Shown: piece after piece, positions 52,066 through 62,879 of the stretch
How the letters are laid out: each line of letters opens with the position of its first letter
Position numbering within the stretch: position 1 is the first letter of the stretch
Source of the DNA: Macrostomum hystrix
Taxonomy: Eukaryota; Platyhelminthes; Macrostomidae
Assembly: GCA_950097015.1 (NCBI GenBank)
Contig: CATNEN010000039.1
Location: 5,968,501 to 6,032,500 of the forward strand
DNA length: 64,000 nt
Reading direction: 5' to 3'
Position numbers and translations under genes: made by a program
The notes under the pieces: model-generated
Seen by the model: only the letters and a program-made list of their open reading frames with translations
Told to the model about the DNA's origin: nothing
The model's database searches: none

Positions 52066-55000
52066 ATGGCTTCTAGTGGAGATACTCTTGAGATCGATGG
52101 AAGCATTCTCGAAGGTGTAAGTTATACCAGACTTTTTATTGCTTCTTTACTATTTACTATCTATTTTATAAGGCGTCGTTTTTATGATGGATTAAGCAGT
52201 TACAGCAACTAAGAATAAAGATAACGAAAATTTGTCGAAAATAAATTGTGGACTTCTGTTAGGCCTAGGAGGCGCGAATACATGAATAATACCAGAGTAG
52301 GCCTAACACTGAGTTTGAAGTGTTAAAGCTTGACCTGAAACCCACATTATATTCACAGTAAAAATATGAACTTATTATTAATGCTGTAACAGTACAGTTA
52401 ACAGTTGCTGGTATATCTTTTGCAACCCCAATGTTTGCATACATTTGCACTTTTTAGTCACCTAATTATATATTTGAAAATATTTACATTTGTTAGGCCT
52501 ATATAATGAAGAGTTACGTCTAATACATTTTCACTTTCACATTTGACTATTAATATTAAAGTCAAGTATTTTGCATTTTCCAGTTTTGAAATGACTGTTA
52601 AGCCTCTTCACATCTAAACATTTTTATATGCAGCACAGCCACTAAAAACATGAACTTTTAACAATATAAAAAATAATATTTAGAATTTTGCATTTTTATT
52701 AAATTTTAACTGATTCAACTTTCTATAAAGCAATAAAAAATGAATAACATAAATATAGCTCTAATTAGTAATTTTATCACAATTAATATAGCTTTTCTCC
52801 TCAGACTTTTGTCTTTGCTAAATTGACAAATGCCAGCTTAACTCTATATAAATGGCACTATCACTTTTAGTATTAACAAAATATTAAGTACGTCTTTAAT
52901 AACTAATTCAGATATAACAATTTAAATAATCAATTCATCTCATGCTCTAACAAATTTTATAGTTAAAACTCTAACTTCAATTACTACTGGAACTAATAAA
53001 CTGCACATTTGTTTTGCTTTTATCAGGGTGGGCAAATTCTGCGCAATGCCATTGCCCTGTCTGCCCTTCTGCGACGCCCTGTTTGCATATCGCGAATCCG
53101 CGCTGGCCGTGACAAGCCAGGTCTGAAAGCACAGCATAGTGCGGGTATTCAGCTGGTTCAGCGCATTATTAGAGCCGATTGCCAAGGCTGCCAGCGGGAC
53201 AGTCAGCTGGTGACTTTCCGACCGCCGGCTGCAACACCTGGCAACGGTGCTGCACCAGGTATGACCCTGCTTAACGAGCTTGTTCACTTTGTCAAGTGGA
53301 GGCGGCTGTAGCCTAATGGTCAGGGCATCATGTCTTGAAGGTCGAGGGTTCGACTCCCGATTCCAATAGAACAATTTGTATTGTGGTTAAATGGGTACCA
53401 GCATTAGCTGGGGTAATTGAGGGTGGATTCAGTCCCCCCAGTCCATGGACTGAACAGCCGTACGCAGTCTTCAGATGTGCCTCGCGATTGGGTTAAGTGT
53501 AATTATCAACGAAGCTAAATTTAGACATCGACTGAGACAATTTGATAAATGTTTAATACTTTATTCCAGGTGGCGACTACAACGAAGATATAGGCACCGC
53601 TGGCAGTGTCTGCCTCCTAGTACAGGCCGCCCTGCCGGTTCTCGCCTTCGCCGATTCAGCCTCCAGGCTGCGCATCCGGGGCGGCACCAATGTGGACTTC
53701 GCACCGCCGGCCGAGCATTTCTCCAGCACCCTGGCGCCCATCCTGGAATCAGCCCTAGGACTGCGATTCAGTCTGACCGTTGGTAGGCGCGGCTTCTATC
53801 CGCGCGGCGGTGGCGAGGTCACGCTTGAGGTCACCCCAGTAACACGCGGAACCACACTGACTCCGGTGCGCCTATTAGAGCAGGGCCGGCTAGTTCGGGT
53901 CACCGGCAGAGCCTTCGCCTGCGGCGCTGTGCCGTCGCACGTGGCCGATCAGGTGTGGTTGATTGCGCTCTACTTGTTATTTAGGCAAGGCGTGCTGCTT
54001 GTGCCTGAATGGCAGTCTGTCTGAATCTTAAAATAGGCCATAAATCGTGGGTCTGGCAGTGAAAGAAATAAATACAGTCTAAAAGGTGATTGCCGCTCCA
54101 GCCAATCAGCGATGAGAGCGGTGTGATTACGGCGGCCTCACTGGTTCGGCCAGTTAGGGGGTAGGAAAGCAAGATAATGGTGTCCTCCACTCCAGCCAAT
54201 CAGCGCTTGGTTTGATAAACATAGTCGTTGGGGTTCGCTTTTTCACAGTGTGGCTCACACTTTGTGTTTTAGTTGTGATGTCTTAGTTGTGAGTCTGTGA
54301 CACAAAACAGGACTGCCTATTCTGTTAGTCCGTCTGTTAGCTTGTTGTTACAAGTATATAATGAAGAGTTAGGCCTAAGAAATTTTCACATTTGGCTATA
54401 AATATTAAAGTATTTTATACCTTACTTGATAATTTGCGTGCCTATATCAAAAAGGCGGCAGTCAATGCGAGATAAAACTTTTTTATGTGCGGCCCTGGTT
54501 TAAATGTGGCGATTGCCACTCCAGCCAATCAGCGATGATAAAGGGGTGATTAATGCGGCTTTACTGGCGCGGCCAGTAGGGGGGTAGAAAAGCTAGATAA
54601 GGGCGTCCGCCACTCCAGCCAATCAGCGCTGGATATGATGAAAACGATTGACTAACAGGACGTTTGTCCGCAATTTGGCCCAAGCAGTGAAAATGTTTTA
54701 CAAATATTCGGTTGTGCAGCGTGTGGATGGGAGGGTTGAAAATCTGGATCAAGGCATAAAGCTTGTGAAGTTTGCGTTTAATCATCTTACTATGCACGCA
54801 AAAAATGTTTGACCAATCGCGTCACGCCATTTTCTACCCCTCAAACCTCCGCACCCACCCCTTCGGTGTCGATAGTATAGCTGCAAACTATTTCACCCCT
54901 TCAATAAGCTCAATAAATACGACAGTTGAGGCGTTTTGTTTAATTTCTTAGCTTGACAGGAAGCTGCGATCTATTCTGTCTCAGTTGTTTCCTATCTCGT

Positions 55001-55843
55001 TAAAACAAGGGCAATGTCACATTTTTAATATGCAGCATTGCACAGAAAGTTAAGGTGGTGGGGCCGGTAGTGGTGATTTCTGTGGTGAGTTTCGGAATAG
55101 TTGTAATTTAAATATGCAAGTACATCGATTTGCGTGTTCACGTCATGCTACTGAGCTGTAGTAGTATGCACGACGCCATTTCTTTCGCATTTGTTTCAAT
55201 CATCATACCAGATGCATGTGGTTCGTATCGATTGAAATTTCTCCGAATTCCAGATGGTCTCCGCTGCGCGCCAACTACTTGCCGCCGCCTACCCAGACGT
55301 CGATGCATCCGCGGCTTTCGCCGACATACTCGTCGAAAAGCAGCCCGGCGGCTTCGGCAATGGCTGCGGCATCGCCCTGACTGCGCACACTTCCACCGGC
55401 TGCCTTCTGGGCGCCAACGCCATGGGCAGGCGCGGCGTGCCTGCGCGAGACGTCGCAGCCGAGGCTGTCAAGAGCCTGCTGGCCGACCTTCGGCGCGGCG
55501 CCTGCGTTGATGTGCACACCCAGGTGCGATTAAAGTCCAAGTAGCTTTAAGTAGCGAAGCATTATAATTCTTAAGCGAACATTTGAGTCCTGAGTGAGTT
55601 GATCCTTATCTCTGCTAGGATCAGGTGGTGCTGTTCATGGCCTTGGCTAGCGGTGACTCGGCCGTCCGAGTCGGCCCGCTGACCCTGCACACCCGGACAG
55701 CTGTCCACGTGGCCGAGCTTCTCACCGGCGTCCGCTTCAGCATCGGCGAGGACACAACCCGGCCAGGCAAGGCCGACGGCGAGGGCGATGGTAACTGTGT
55801 TCTGTCTTGTCAAGGCATTGGCTTCAAGATTGATCAGGATTGA
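52066..55843 (+). CDS. RTCA: RNA 3'-terminal phosphate cyclase (RTCA)
   Basis: ATP-dependent nuclear enzyme that converts RNA 3'-phosphates to 2',3'-cyclic phosphates and acts in RNA repair and stress-related RNA processing. Exons: 52066-52116, 53027-53258, 53570-53952, 55254-55523 and 55619-55843 with stop TGA, all phase-consistent, about 386 residues (vertebrate RTCA about 366). Motifs: EIDGSILEG joined to GGQILR across intron 1; IRAGRDKPGLKAQH; GTAGSVCLLVQAALP; RGGTNVDFAPP; GFYPRGGGEVTLEV; GNGCGIALTAHTSTGCLLGA; and LTLHTRTAVHVAELL, the C-terminal region that holds the adenylated histidine in the family. These point to the cyclase and not to the RCL1 relative. The ATG at 52066 is chosen because it opens the conserved N-terminus directly. 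Introns 2 and 3 carry a SINE and duplicated CCAAT-rich segments. Confidence 0.95.
53297..53480 (+). mobile_element. tRNA-derived SINE, family 2 (RTCA intron 2)
   Basis: The tRNA-like head runs from 'ggcggctgtagcctaatggt' (A box) to 'gagggttcgactcccg' at 53344-53359 (B box), spaced as in a tRNA. It lacks an evident cloverleaf acceptor stem and continues into a non-tRNA body with 'ggtggattcagtccccccag'. The head differs from family 1. Confidence 0.7.
54085..54640 (+). repeat. Duplicated CCAAT-containing segments in RTCA intron 3
   Basis: Two copies of a roughly 125-base segment, at about 54088-54214 and 54508-54635. Each begins and ends with 'cactccagccaatcagcg' or a near match, giving four CCAAT boxes (ccaatcagcg). 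The internal text 'gcggccagtaggggggtaga' or near match is shared. Between the copies, 54355-54420 repeats a segment also present at 52500-52570 in intron 1 (ataatgaagagtta...ttcaca). Confidence 0.8.
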
Positions 55844-55909
55844 TGGCTATGCGACCAATGGAGTTCATTGCTGGTGATTGTGAACATCGTTTTATTCTGA
55901 TAGTTTAGA

Positions 55910-55915
55910 AATAAA
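55910..55915 (+). terminator. Probable RTCA poly(A) signal (AATAAA)
   Basis: AATAAA lies 67 bases after the RTCA stop codon. Confidence 0.65.
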
Positions 55916-56093
55916 TCAATTATAAATTAATTAAATCAATTAAAAAATCCGCCTTCTCAACGAGATGGTACACGTTAATATTCTAAGCATTTGCTTCATT
56001 CTAAGGGCATTAAATATTCGAAAAAGCTGTCATTTTCGGCAATACTTTAAGGTCTTTTTTCATGTTTAGAATAGGTCTTATTAGATTGGGGGA

Positions 56094-57152
56094 AGTATGA
56101 ATTATCGAGGGGGAAGTATGAATTATCGAGGGGGAAGCATGGATTATCGAGGGGGAAGCATGAATTATCGAGGGGGAAGCATGAATTATCGAGGGGGAAG
56201 TATGAATTATCGAGGGGGAAGCATGAATTATCGAGGGAAAAGCATGAATTATCGAGGGGGAAGTATGAATTATCGAGGGAAAAGCATGAATTATCGAGGG
56301 GGAAGTATGAATTATCGAGGGGGAAGCATGAATTATCGAGGGAAAAGCATGAATTATCGAGGGGGAAGTATGAATTATCGAGGGGGAAGCATGAATTATC
56401 GAGGGGGAAGCATGAATTATCGAGGGGGAAGTATGAATTATCGAGGGGGAAGCATGAATTATCGAGGGGGAAGCATGAATTATCGAGGGGGAAGCATGAG
56501 TTATCGAGGGGGGAAGCATGAATTATCGAGGGGGAAGCATGAATTATCGAATGGGAAGCATGAATTATCGAGGGGGAAGCATGAATTATCGAAGGGGGAA
56601 GCATGAATTATCGAAGGGGGAAGCATGAATTATCGAAGGGGAAGCATGAATTATCGAAGGGGAAGCATGAATTATCGAGGGGAAGCATGAATTATCGAAT
56701 GGGAAGCATGAATTATCGAGGGGGAAGCATGAATTATCGAGGGGGAAGCATGAATTATCGAGGGGAAGCATGAATTATCGAATGGGAAGGCATGAATTAT
56801 CGAATGGGAAGCATGAATTATCGAGGGGGAAGCATGAATTATCGAGGGGGAAGCATGAATTATCGAGGGAAGGCATGAATTATCGAATGGGAAGCATGAA
56901 TTATCGAGGGGGAAGCATGAATTATCGAGGGAAAAGCATGAATTATCGAGGGGGAAGCATGAATTATCGAGGGGGAAGCATGAATTTTCGAGGGGGAAGC
57001 ATGAATTATCGAGGGAAAAGCATGAATTATCGAGGGAAAAGCATGAATTATCGAGGGGGAAGCATGAATTATCGAGGGGGAAGCATGAATTATCGAGGGG
57101 GAAGCATGAATTATCGAGGGGGAAGCATGAATTATCGAGGGGGAAGCATGAT
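56094..57152 (+). repeat. 21-bp minisatellite, about 50 copies
   Basis: Units of 'atgaattatcgagggggaagc', with variants (gggaaaa, gaatggg) and some 20- or 22-base copies that shift the frame. Scattered degenerate copies reappear at 58146-58268. The long open frames here are by-products of the repeat. Confidence 0.96.
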
Positions 57153-58498
57153 TTTTCAGCTGGCTTGCATTATTTATCGAAAGGGTTCAAGTGGATTACC
57201 GAAGGGGTAGCATAATATATTATATTGAGACAGTAGGAAGCATGATTTTTACAAAGGATAGCATGATTGCAGGTTGCAGCTTATATATTCTCAAATGATC
57301 TCGACTTCAATCATTGTGCCGCTTTCTTTTCATCTAGCTCCGTTGTTTATCGGTACTTTTGTTCTGCAGAATGCAGGTCAAATTTCAGCACCAGTTTTAC
57401 GTAAGTATACTTTTTTTTTTAGGTTTTTGGGTACAGGTAACTGTTAATAGTAAGAGCTATTCATGCGCTTCTGTCAAAGCAAATATTTCTTAGCTTATTT
57501 ACTCTTCTCTCTCGAAGAAAACAATAATTTTTAAGTGCAGCAGCAAGTTTTATTCGATACAAAACTGAGGAAAGAATTTTCGAGCATATATGCCAGCTTT
57601 TTCAGATTCAGAAACATAAGAATTTACTTTGAGCAAAGCTATTAGCGTTGTTCATTTAAAATTGTAACGTTTTTTCAAACATTCTTGCAGGCAATATTCA
57701 ATAGCATTAAAAATAAATGTAGACTGTTTGAGCATACGTTACTGTTTGCATTTTTTATATTCCAAACTTACAAAACTTTACTAGCATAGGTAAAAGCGTT
57801 ATTTTTTTACTTTTTTGTCGTGCATTCCGTCAAACGTCATCGATTAAAAAATAATGACTGTTCGAGCATACGTAGCTGCTTGCGTTATTTTATTTTCAAA
57901 ACTAAAGAAAGGTGTTTCGAGCATTGCATTTGTTATTACATTTAAAACTAGGGGAACATATTTTATTAATAGCTGATGGCGTTATTCTTTTGTAAACTGA
58001 GCGTTTTTTCAAGTCGGACAGCTAGTAATATTTTTTAATATATTTTGAAAGCATTATATTTCGCACAAGACATAATACAAATTAATATAGCACTAGATAT
58101 CAATGGATAGCAGTACATTAATGTTATAGAATTTTTTTCAAGAGGATGGATTCATTTATTGAGGTGGTAGCATGACTTATCGGAGGGGTAGCATGAATTA
58201 TGGAGGGGATAGAATGAATTTTCGAGGGGAAGTATGATGTATCGAGAAGAAGCATTAATTATCGAGAGAGTTTGCATATTGTAAATTATTGTTCTTCTCA
58301 TGGCTGCAAAGCGTGATTTTCTTACCCCAAGGGGGTCATGGTTGCTAGTCGATTATACTAAAAATAAAAACTTGTGAATAAACGTGCATATTCCACTACT
58401 GCACTTTAAATGTTTTATTGCAATTTTCTAAAAAGCCTCACTAACTTAGGACAGTATTCATTTTTCTTTTTTGAAATTTAGACATCCTTTGTCTACAC
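57153..58498. other. AT-rich region with old, degenerate repeats
   Basis: No gene recognised. Segments near 57721 and 57855 resemble each other (gactgtttgagcatacgtta / gactgttcgagcatacgtag), with weaker echoes near 57577 and 57915, so an old tandem repeat of about 134 bases is likely. A small possible exon (57371-57400) is followed by gtaagt, but it leads nowhere. Confidence 0.5.
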
Positions 58499-58502
58499 AA
58501 GC

Positions 58503-58675
58503 TGATCGGTGAGTAAACTGTGAATGAATCAGTGAGTAAACTGTGAATGAATCAGTGAGTAAACTGTGAATGAATCAGGGAGTGAACTGTGAATGAATCA
58601 GTGAGTAAACTGTGAATGAATCAGTGAGTAAACTGTGAATGAATCAGTGAGTAAACTGTGAATGAATAAGTGAAT
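58503..58675 (+). repeat. About 24-bp minisatellite
   Basis: Seven copies of 'gtgagtaaactgtgaatgaa' + 'tcag/tca', degenerate at the right end. Confidence 0.88.
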
Positions 58676-58999
58676 GAAATGTGAATGAATTATTGACTAA
58701 GCTGGAAATAACCGACCAAGCTGTAATCATGGCCCTGATTTCGAGTTCATGAATGAATCGTCAAAGTCGCAACCAGTTCCAGGACGCACTAATTTATCTG
58801 TCTGAATTAAACTGCTTGCACAACTGCTCACTTCATTTAATTAATATCGGCACCAGCAGCTTTGCTTGCTGACCTTGTGAGTCTGACATTAGATTGAATT
58901 CCAGACGGACTTTCTAGACACGAGCTGGTGTACTTCTGTTTGCACTTTTCGACCATTTGAAAGACTGTTAGGAATCAGTCAGTTGTTAATTTTTTACTT

Positions 59000-59665
59000 A
59001 TTCTTTACCGTGTCTACCCTCGACCTTCACCGTTTCCACCTTCGACATTCAGTGTGTCCACCCTCGACTTTCACCGTGTCCACCGTCGTCTTTCAGTATG
59101 TCCACCGTCGTCCTTCAGTGTGTCCACCTTTGTCCTGCCGGGTGTCCACCGTCGTCCTTCAGTGTGTCCACCGTCCTTCAGTGTGTCCACCGTCGTCCTT
59201 CAGTGTGTCCACCGTCCTTCAGTATGTCCACCGTCGTCCTTTAGTGTGTCCACCTTCGTCCTTCAATGTGTCCACCGTCGTCCATCAGTATGTCCACCGT
59301 CGTCCTTCCGTGTGTCCACCGTCATCCATCAGTGTGTCCACCGTCGTCCTTCAGTATGTCCACCCTCGACCTTCACCGTGTCCACCTTCGTCCTTCAGTA
59401 TGTCCACCGTCGTCCTTTAGTGTGTCCAACGTCGTCCTTCAGTGTGTCCACCATCGTCCTTTAGTGTGTCCACCGTCGTCCTTTAGTATGTCCACCGTCG
59501 TCCTTCAGTGTGTCCACCGTCGTCCTTTAGTATGTCCACCGTCGTCCTTCAGTGTGTCCACCGTCGTCCATCAGTATGTCCACCGTCGTCCTTCCGTGTG
59601 TCCACCGTCATCCATCAGTGTGTCCACCGTCGTTCTTCAGTGTGTCCACCTTCGTCCTTCAGTTT
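59000..59665 (+). repeat. 22-bp minisatellite
   Basis: About 30 copies of 'tccaccgtcgtccttcagtg' + 'tg', with variants (ccttcgtcctt, catcagtatg, ctttag) and a shorter unit lacking 'gtcgtcc'. Each unit again has a pyrimidine tract followed by CAG or TAG. Confidence 0.93.
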
Positions 59666-60040
59666 TGCCGACCCTGCAGTCTGCCAGCATGGCCTGTATC
59701 AGGGCGTCGGCCAAAGTAGTAAAGTGCGCGCGGAGCATTTTCGGTGCAGTTCTGGCCTACAATTGTAGCCAAACGTCATTAAAAGGAGCAGCTCTGATGC
59801 TGCACCTGCTTTTTTTCAAACGATTTCTTTGCTCAACACGTAAAAATTTAAAGAAAGAAAGATTCTCTTCGAATTAAGCGATCGGAAATCCGACTGACGG
59901 GCAGACAGATCAAGGCATTGACATGAGGGGGCGGCAACGGAAATAGGTGCACTTTTTCAAGTCTTGTCTGCGAAAATGATCTGAAAAATGTAGCTGCATT
60001 TCTGCCAGATTGGATCGGACTTGAGATAAGTCACAGTCTC
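59666..60040. other. Unique sequence between arrays
   Basis: An open frame with an ATG near 59690 would give about 60 Lys-rich residues (from MACIRASAKVVKCARS). No family is recognised and no splice support was found, so it is not called as a gene. Confidence 0.35.
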
Positions 60041-60765
60041 CTAGTGTTATGACAGTCACTCCTAGTGTTATGACAGTCACTACTAGTGTTATGACAGTCA
60101 CTACTAGTGTTATGACAGTCACTCCTAGTGTTATGACAGTCACTCCTAGTGTTATGACAGTCACTCCTAGTGTTATGACAGTCACTACTAGTGTTATGAC
60201 AGTCACTACTAGTGTTATGACAGTCACTCCTAGTGTTATGACAGTCACTCCTAGTGTTATGACAGTCACTCCTAGTGTTATGACAGTCACTCCAACTGAA
60301 TTGAGAGTCACTCCTAGTGTTATGACAGTCCTAGTGTTATGACAGTCACTCCTAGTGTTATGACAGTCACTCCTAGTGTTATGACAGTCACTCCTAGTGT
60401 TATGAGAGTCCTAGTGTTATGACAGTCACTCCTAGTGTTATGACAGTCACTCCTAGTGTTATGACAGTCACTACTAGTGTTATGACAGACACTCCTAGTG
60501 TTATGACAGTCACTCCTAGTGTTATGACAGTCACACCTAGTGTTATGACAGTCACTCCTAGTGTTATGACAGTCACTCCTAGTGTTATGACAGTCACTAC
60601 TAGTGTTATGACAGACACTCCTAGTGTTATGACAGTCACTCCTAGTGTTATGACAGTCACTCCTAGTGTTATGACAGTCACTCCTAGTGTTATGACAGTC
60701 ACTACTAGTGTTATGACAGTCACTACTAGTGTTATGACAGTCCTAGTGTTATGAGAGTCACTTCT
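60040..60765 (+). repeat. 21-bp minisatellite A
   Basis: About 34 copies of 'cactcctagtgttatgacagt', with a few short units (gacagtcctagtgttatg). One copy at about 60290-60315 carries the unit of the neighbouring array (cactccaactgaattgagagt). Confidence 0.95.
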
Positions 60766-61158
60766 TCTGGATTTAGAGTCACCCCTACTGCAATGAGAGT
60801 CACCCTATTTGCATTGAGAGTCACTCTTGCTGCAGTGAGAGTCACTCCAACTGCATTGAGAGTCACTCCAACTGCATTGAGAGTCACTCCAACTGAATTG
60901 AGAGTCACTCCAACTGCATTGAGAGTCACTCCAACTGCATTGAGAGTCACTCCAACTGAATTGAGAGTCACTCCAACTGAATTGAGAGTCACTCCAACTG
61001 AATTGAGAGTCACTCGACCTCCTGAATTGAGAGTCACTCCAACTGCATTGAGAGTCACTCCAACTGCATTGAGAGTCACTCGACCTCCTGAATTGAGAGT
61101 CACTCCAACTGCATTGAGAGTCACTCCAACTGCATTGAGAGTCACTCCAATTGCGTTG
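60766..61158 (+). repeat. 21-bp minisatellite B
   Basis: About 17 copies of 'cactccaactgcattgagagt', some with the insert 'gacctcctgaa'. It matches array A at 15 of 21 positions and directly adjoins it. Confidence 0.95.
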
Positions 61159-61382
61159 AGTCACCCCTCTAGCATTTTTCTGGTGCCAATTCTTGCGTTC
61201 AGTTACTTAATTCTGTAAATTGTGAAAACTGACGCTTGTTATTTGTGTCTTAAACCGAATAGCAAAAAAGCGATAAATCAGTGACAGATTCGGTATGTCA
61301 TTTCGCTACATCCGAGGCTCTATAAATTCACAGAAAATCTACTTTACTGATGCCGCCATTCAGCTGTCTCGCCACCGTTGAA

Positions 61383-61428
61383 CAGTGGAATCTCAGTGGA
61401 ATCTCAGTGGAATCTCAGTGGAATCTCC
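61383..61428 (+). repeat. 11-bp repeat upstream of the insulin-like gene
   Basis: Four copies of 'agtggaatctc' in the 5' leader, ending about 10 bases before the ATG. Confidence 0.85.
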
Positions 61429-61436
61429 GTTGAAGC

Positions 61437-61967
61437 ATGTCCACACTATTGCCTCTAGCCCTGATCGTGCTGGTCGCTGCCACCGCTTCTCAGACTAGCG
61501 CCAGTCGTCCGCCAGGCTGGGAGAGAAGCAGCAAAATCCAGTGTGACGGCCAGATCAGGAAGCCGCAGCAGGCGAGGGGCCTCTGCGGCTGGAACCTGAA
61601 AATCATCCTAGCCGGGGCCTGCTGCTGGTACTGCCGCGCCCTCCGGGTGGTCAAACATCGGCCCAACCTGCTGACACAGCTGAACCGAGGTGATTTCCGG
61701 CATTTCAACTTCACCCAGTGCCAGTTCGGCCACCGAATCCGTCAGAACCAGCGGCACTCCGTGCTGGGACGCAGGCAGGACAAACGCAACGGCGGCGGGG
61801 GCGGCGGTAATGCCCTTGAACAGAGGCGGCTGCAGCAGCTGCTTAGCATGGATCGCAGCAAGGTGTGGCGTATTCGGCCAACAGGAGACGACCTGCTCTG
61901 CGACTGCTGCTTCAAGCCCTGTGGAATGAAAACCCTGTGGAATTACTGCAGCTGCGATATCGACTGA
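61437..61967 (+). CDS. Insulin-like peptide precursor (secreted)
   Basis: Probable prohormone of 176 residues in one exon. Residues 1-22 form a signal peptide (hydrophobic LLPLALIVLVAATA, likely cleavage after TSA). The B-chain-like segment has LCGWNLKIILAGAC (C50, C62; 11 residues between, as in insulin LCGxxLxxxxxxxC). A long connecting region follows with dibasic sites at RR 112-113, KR 116-117 and RR 130-131 and a Gly run. The A-chain-like C-terminus has CC-x3-C-x8-C (C157, C158, C162, C171) ending LWNYCSC, which matches the insulin A-chain pattern. Six further cysteines (36, 63, 66, 95, 155, 173) make 12 in all, so one or more extra disulfides are likely. The ATG at 61437 is the first one giving a signal peptide. 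AATAAA lies at 62037. Insulin identity rests on cysteine spacing and domain order, not overall similarity. Confidence 0.78.
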   Translation: MSTLLPLALIVLVAATASQTSASRPPGWERSSKIQCDGQIRKPQQARGLCGWNLKIILAGACCWYCRALRVVKHRPNLLTQLNRGDFRHFNFTQCQFGHRIRQNQRHSVLGRRQDKRNGGGGGGNALEQRRLQQLLSMDRSKVWRIRPTGDDLLCDCCFKPCGMKTLWNYCSCDID

Positions 61968-62879
61968 GCTTTACATTTTGTGTACTTTAAACTGCCTGTC
62001 CGCACTTTCCTTGATCATGACAATTTGAAGCTTTGAAATAAACCTAGGCAGGAATGTCTGCGGGGCGATCCCGCATTTTATCTGCCTGTGTTTGTGGCCG
62101 CTCTATTCAAAATCTCATTTGAATTGAATGAGATGCCGTCTACCAAGAGATCTATAGAAATCTATAGAAAATATTCACTCCTTTTATCAATCTACTCTAC
62201 TTGCAGTAGGTTTTCAGACATGATTCATTATTATATACTCACTTCGAAATCAGCCATTAAAACTACAGTTCCATACATTCTTTAATTTTTCGAGCATCGA
62301 CTTATTTAAATGAGCAATTGAACTACTAGAATGATTTGAGTCCAGTCTTTGCTCATTGTTCCAAGACCGAGTAAAATGGTTTGCCTCCAAACAGCTAAAT
62401 TGAAGTGGTCATTGCAGCTCATCCAACTAAGGAAGAGACTAAGAAACTAATACTCAATGCTTTTCAGGGTAGTGAAAAAAACAAAAAATGAATTACCGAC
62501 CCTCAAAAAGTTTAGAATGAATGTGCTGAGTGTCGAATGATAAGTGCAGAAAAACTATTTGCAATTGAAGCCTTATAAAAAAACTTTTACAAGTAGCAAA
62601 AGCAGAAGCGACTGCGTGGGTGCAGACAGAATACAGCTGAACAGTAATTCTCGTTTATCTAATCAATTACTTGAAGTAAAACGAACAAAAATCTCAAACA
62701 GTCTCTACTATACTACGACAATATCTACAACAATCAGATGTCAAAGAACCAAGTGTCAAACGTCAAACAGCTAAGCCTCAATCAGCCAAGCGCCGAATAA
62801 CCTAACTAAAAAGCAAGCAACCCAGCAAGTCTCTCAAACAGGGTGTGGAAACATTTGATTGTCGATTCCACATCTATCG
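61968..62879. other. 3' UTR of the insulin-like gene and intergenic sequence
   Basis: AATAAA at 62037-62042 probably ends the insulin-like transcript. The rest is AT-rich with short open frames and no recognised exon. The opsin-like gene on the other strand ends at 62880, so the two genes converge. Confidence 0.55.
62037..62042 (+). terminator. Probable poly(A) signal (AATAAA) of the insulin-like gene
   Basis: AATAAA lies 70 bases after the stop codon. Confidence 0.65.

Noticed and set aside
56010-57210. Open frames with a 7-residue repeat (MNYRGGS and its antisense)
   Set aside because: By-product of the 21-bp minisatellite; frames break wherever unit length changes to 20 or 22 bases.
57371-57400. 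Mini-exon MQVKFQHQFY followed by gtaagt
   Set aside because: Joining it to the next visible acceptor (58490) meets a stop within a few codons, and no downstream coding exon of a known family follows.
58983-59877. Possible repeat protein over the 22-bp array
   Set aside because: All three forward frames are open, as expected for a stop-free 22-bp unit; no signal peptide or splice evidence ties one frame to a gene.
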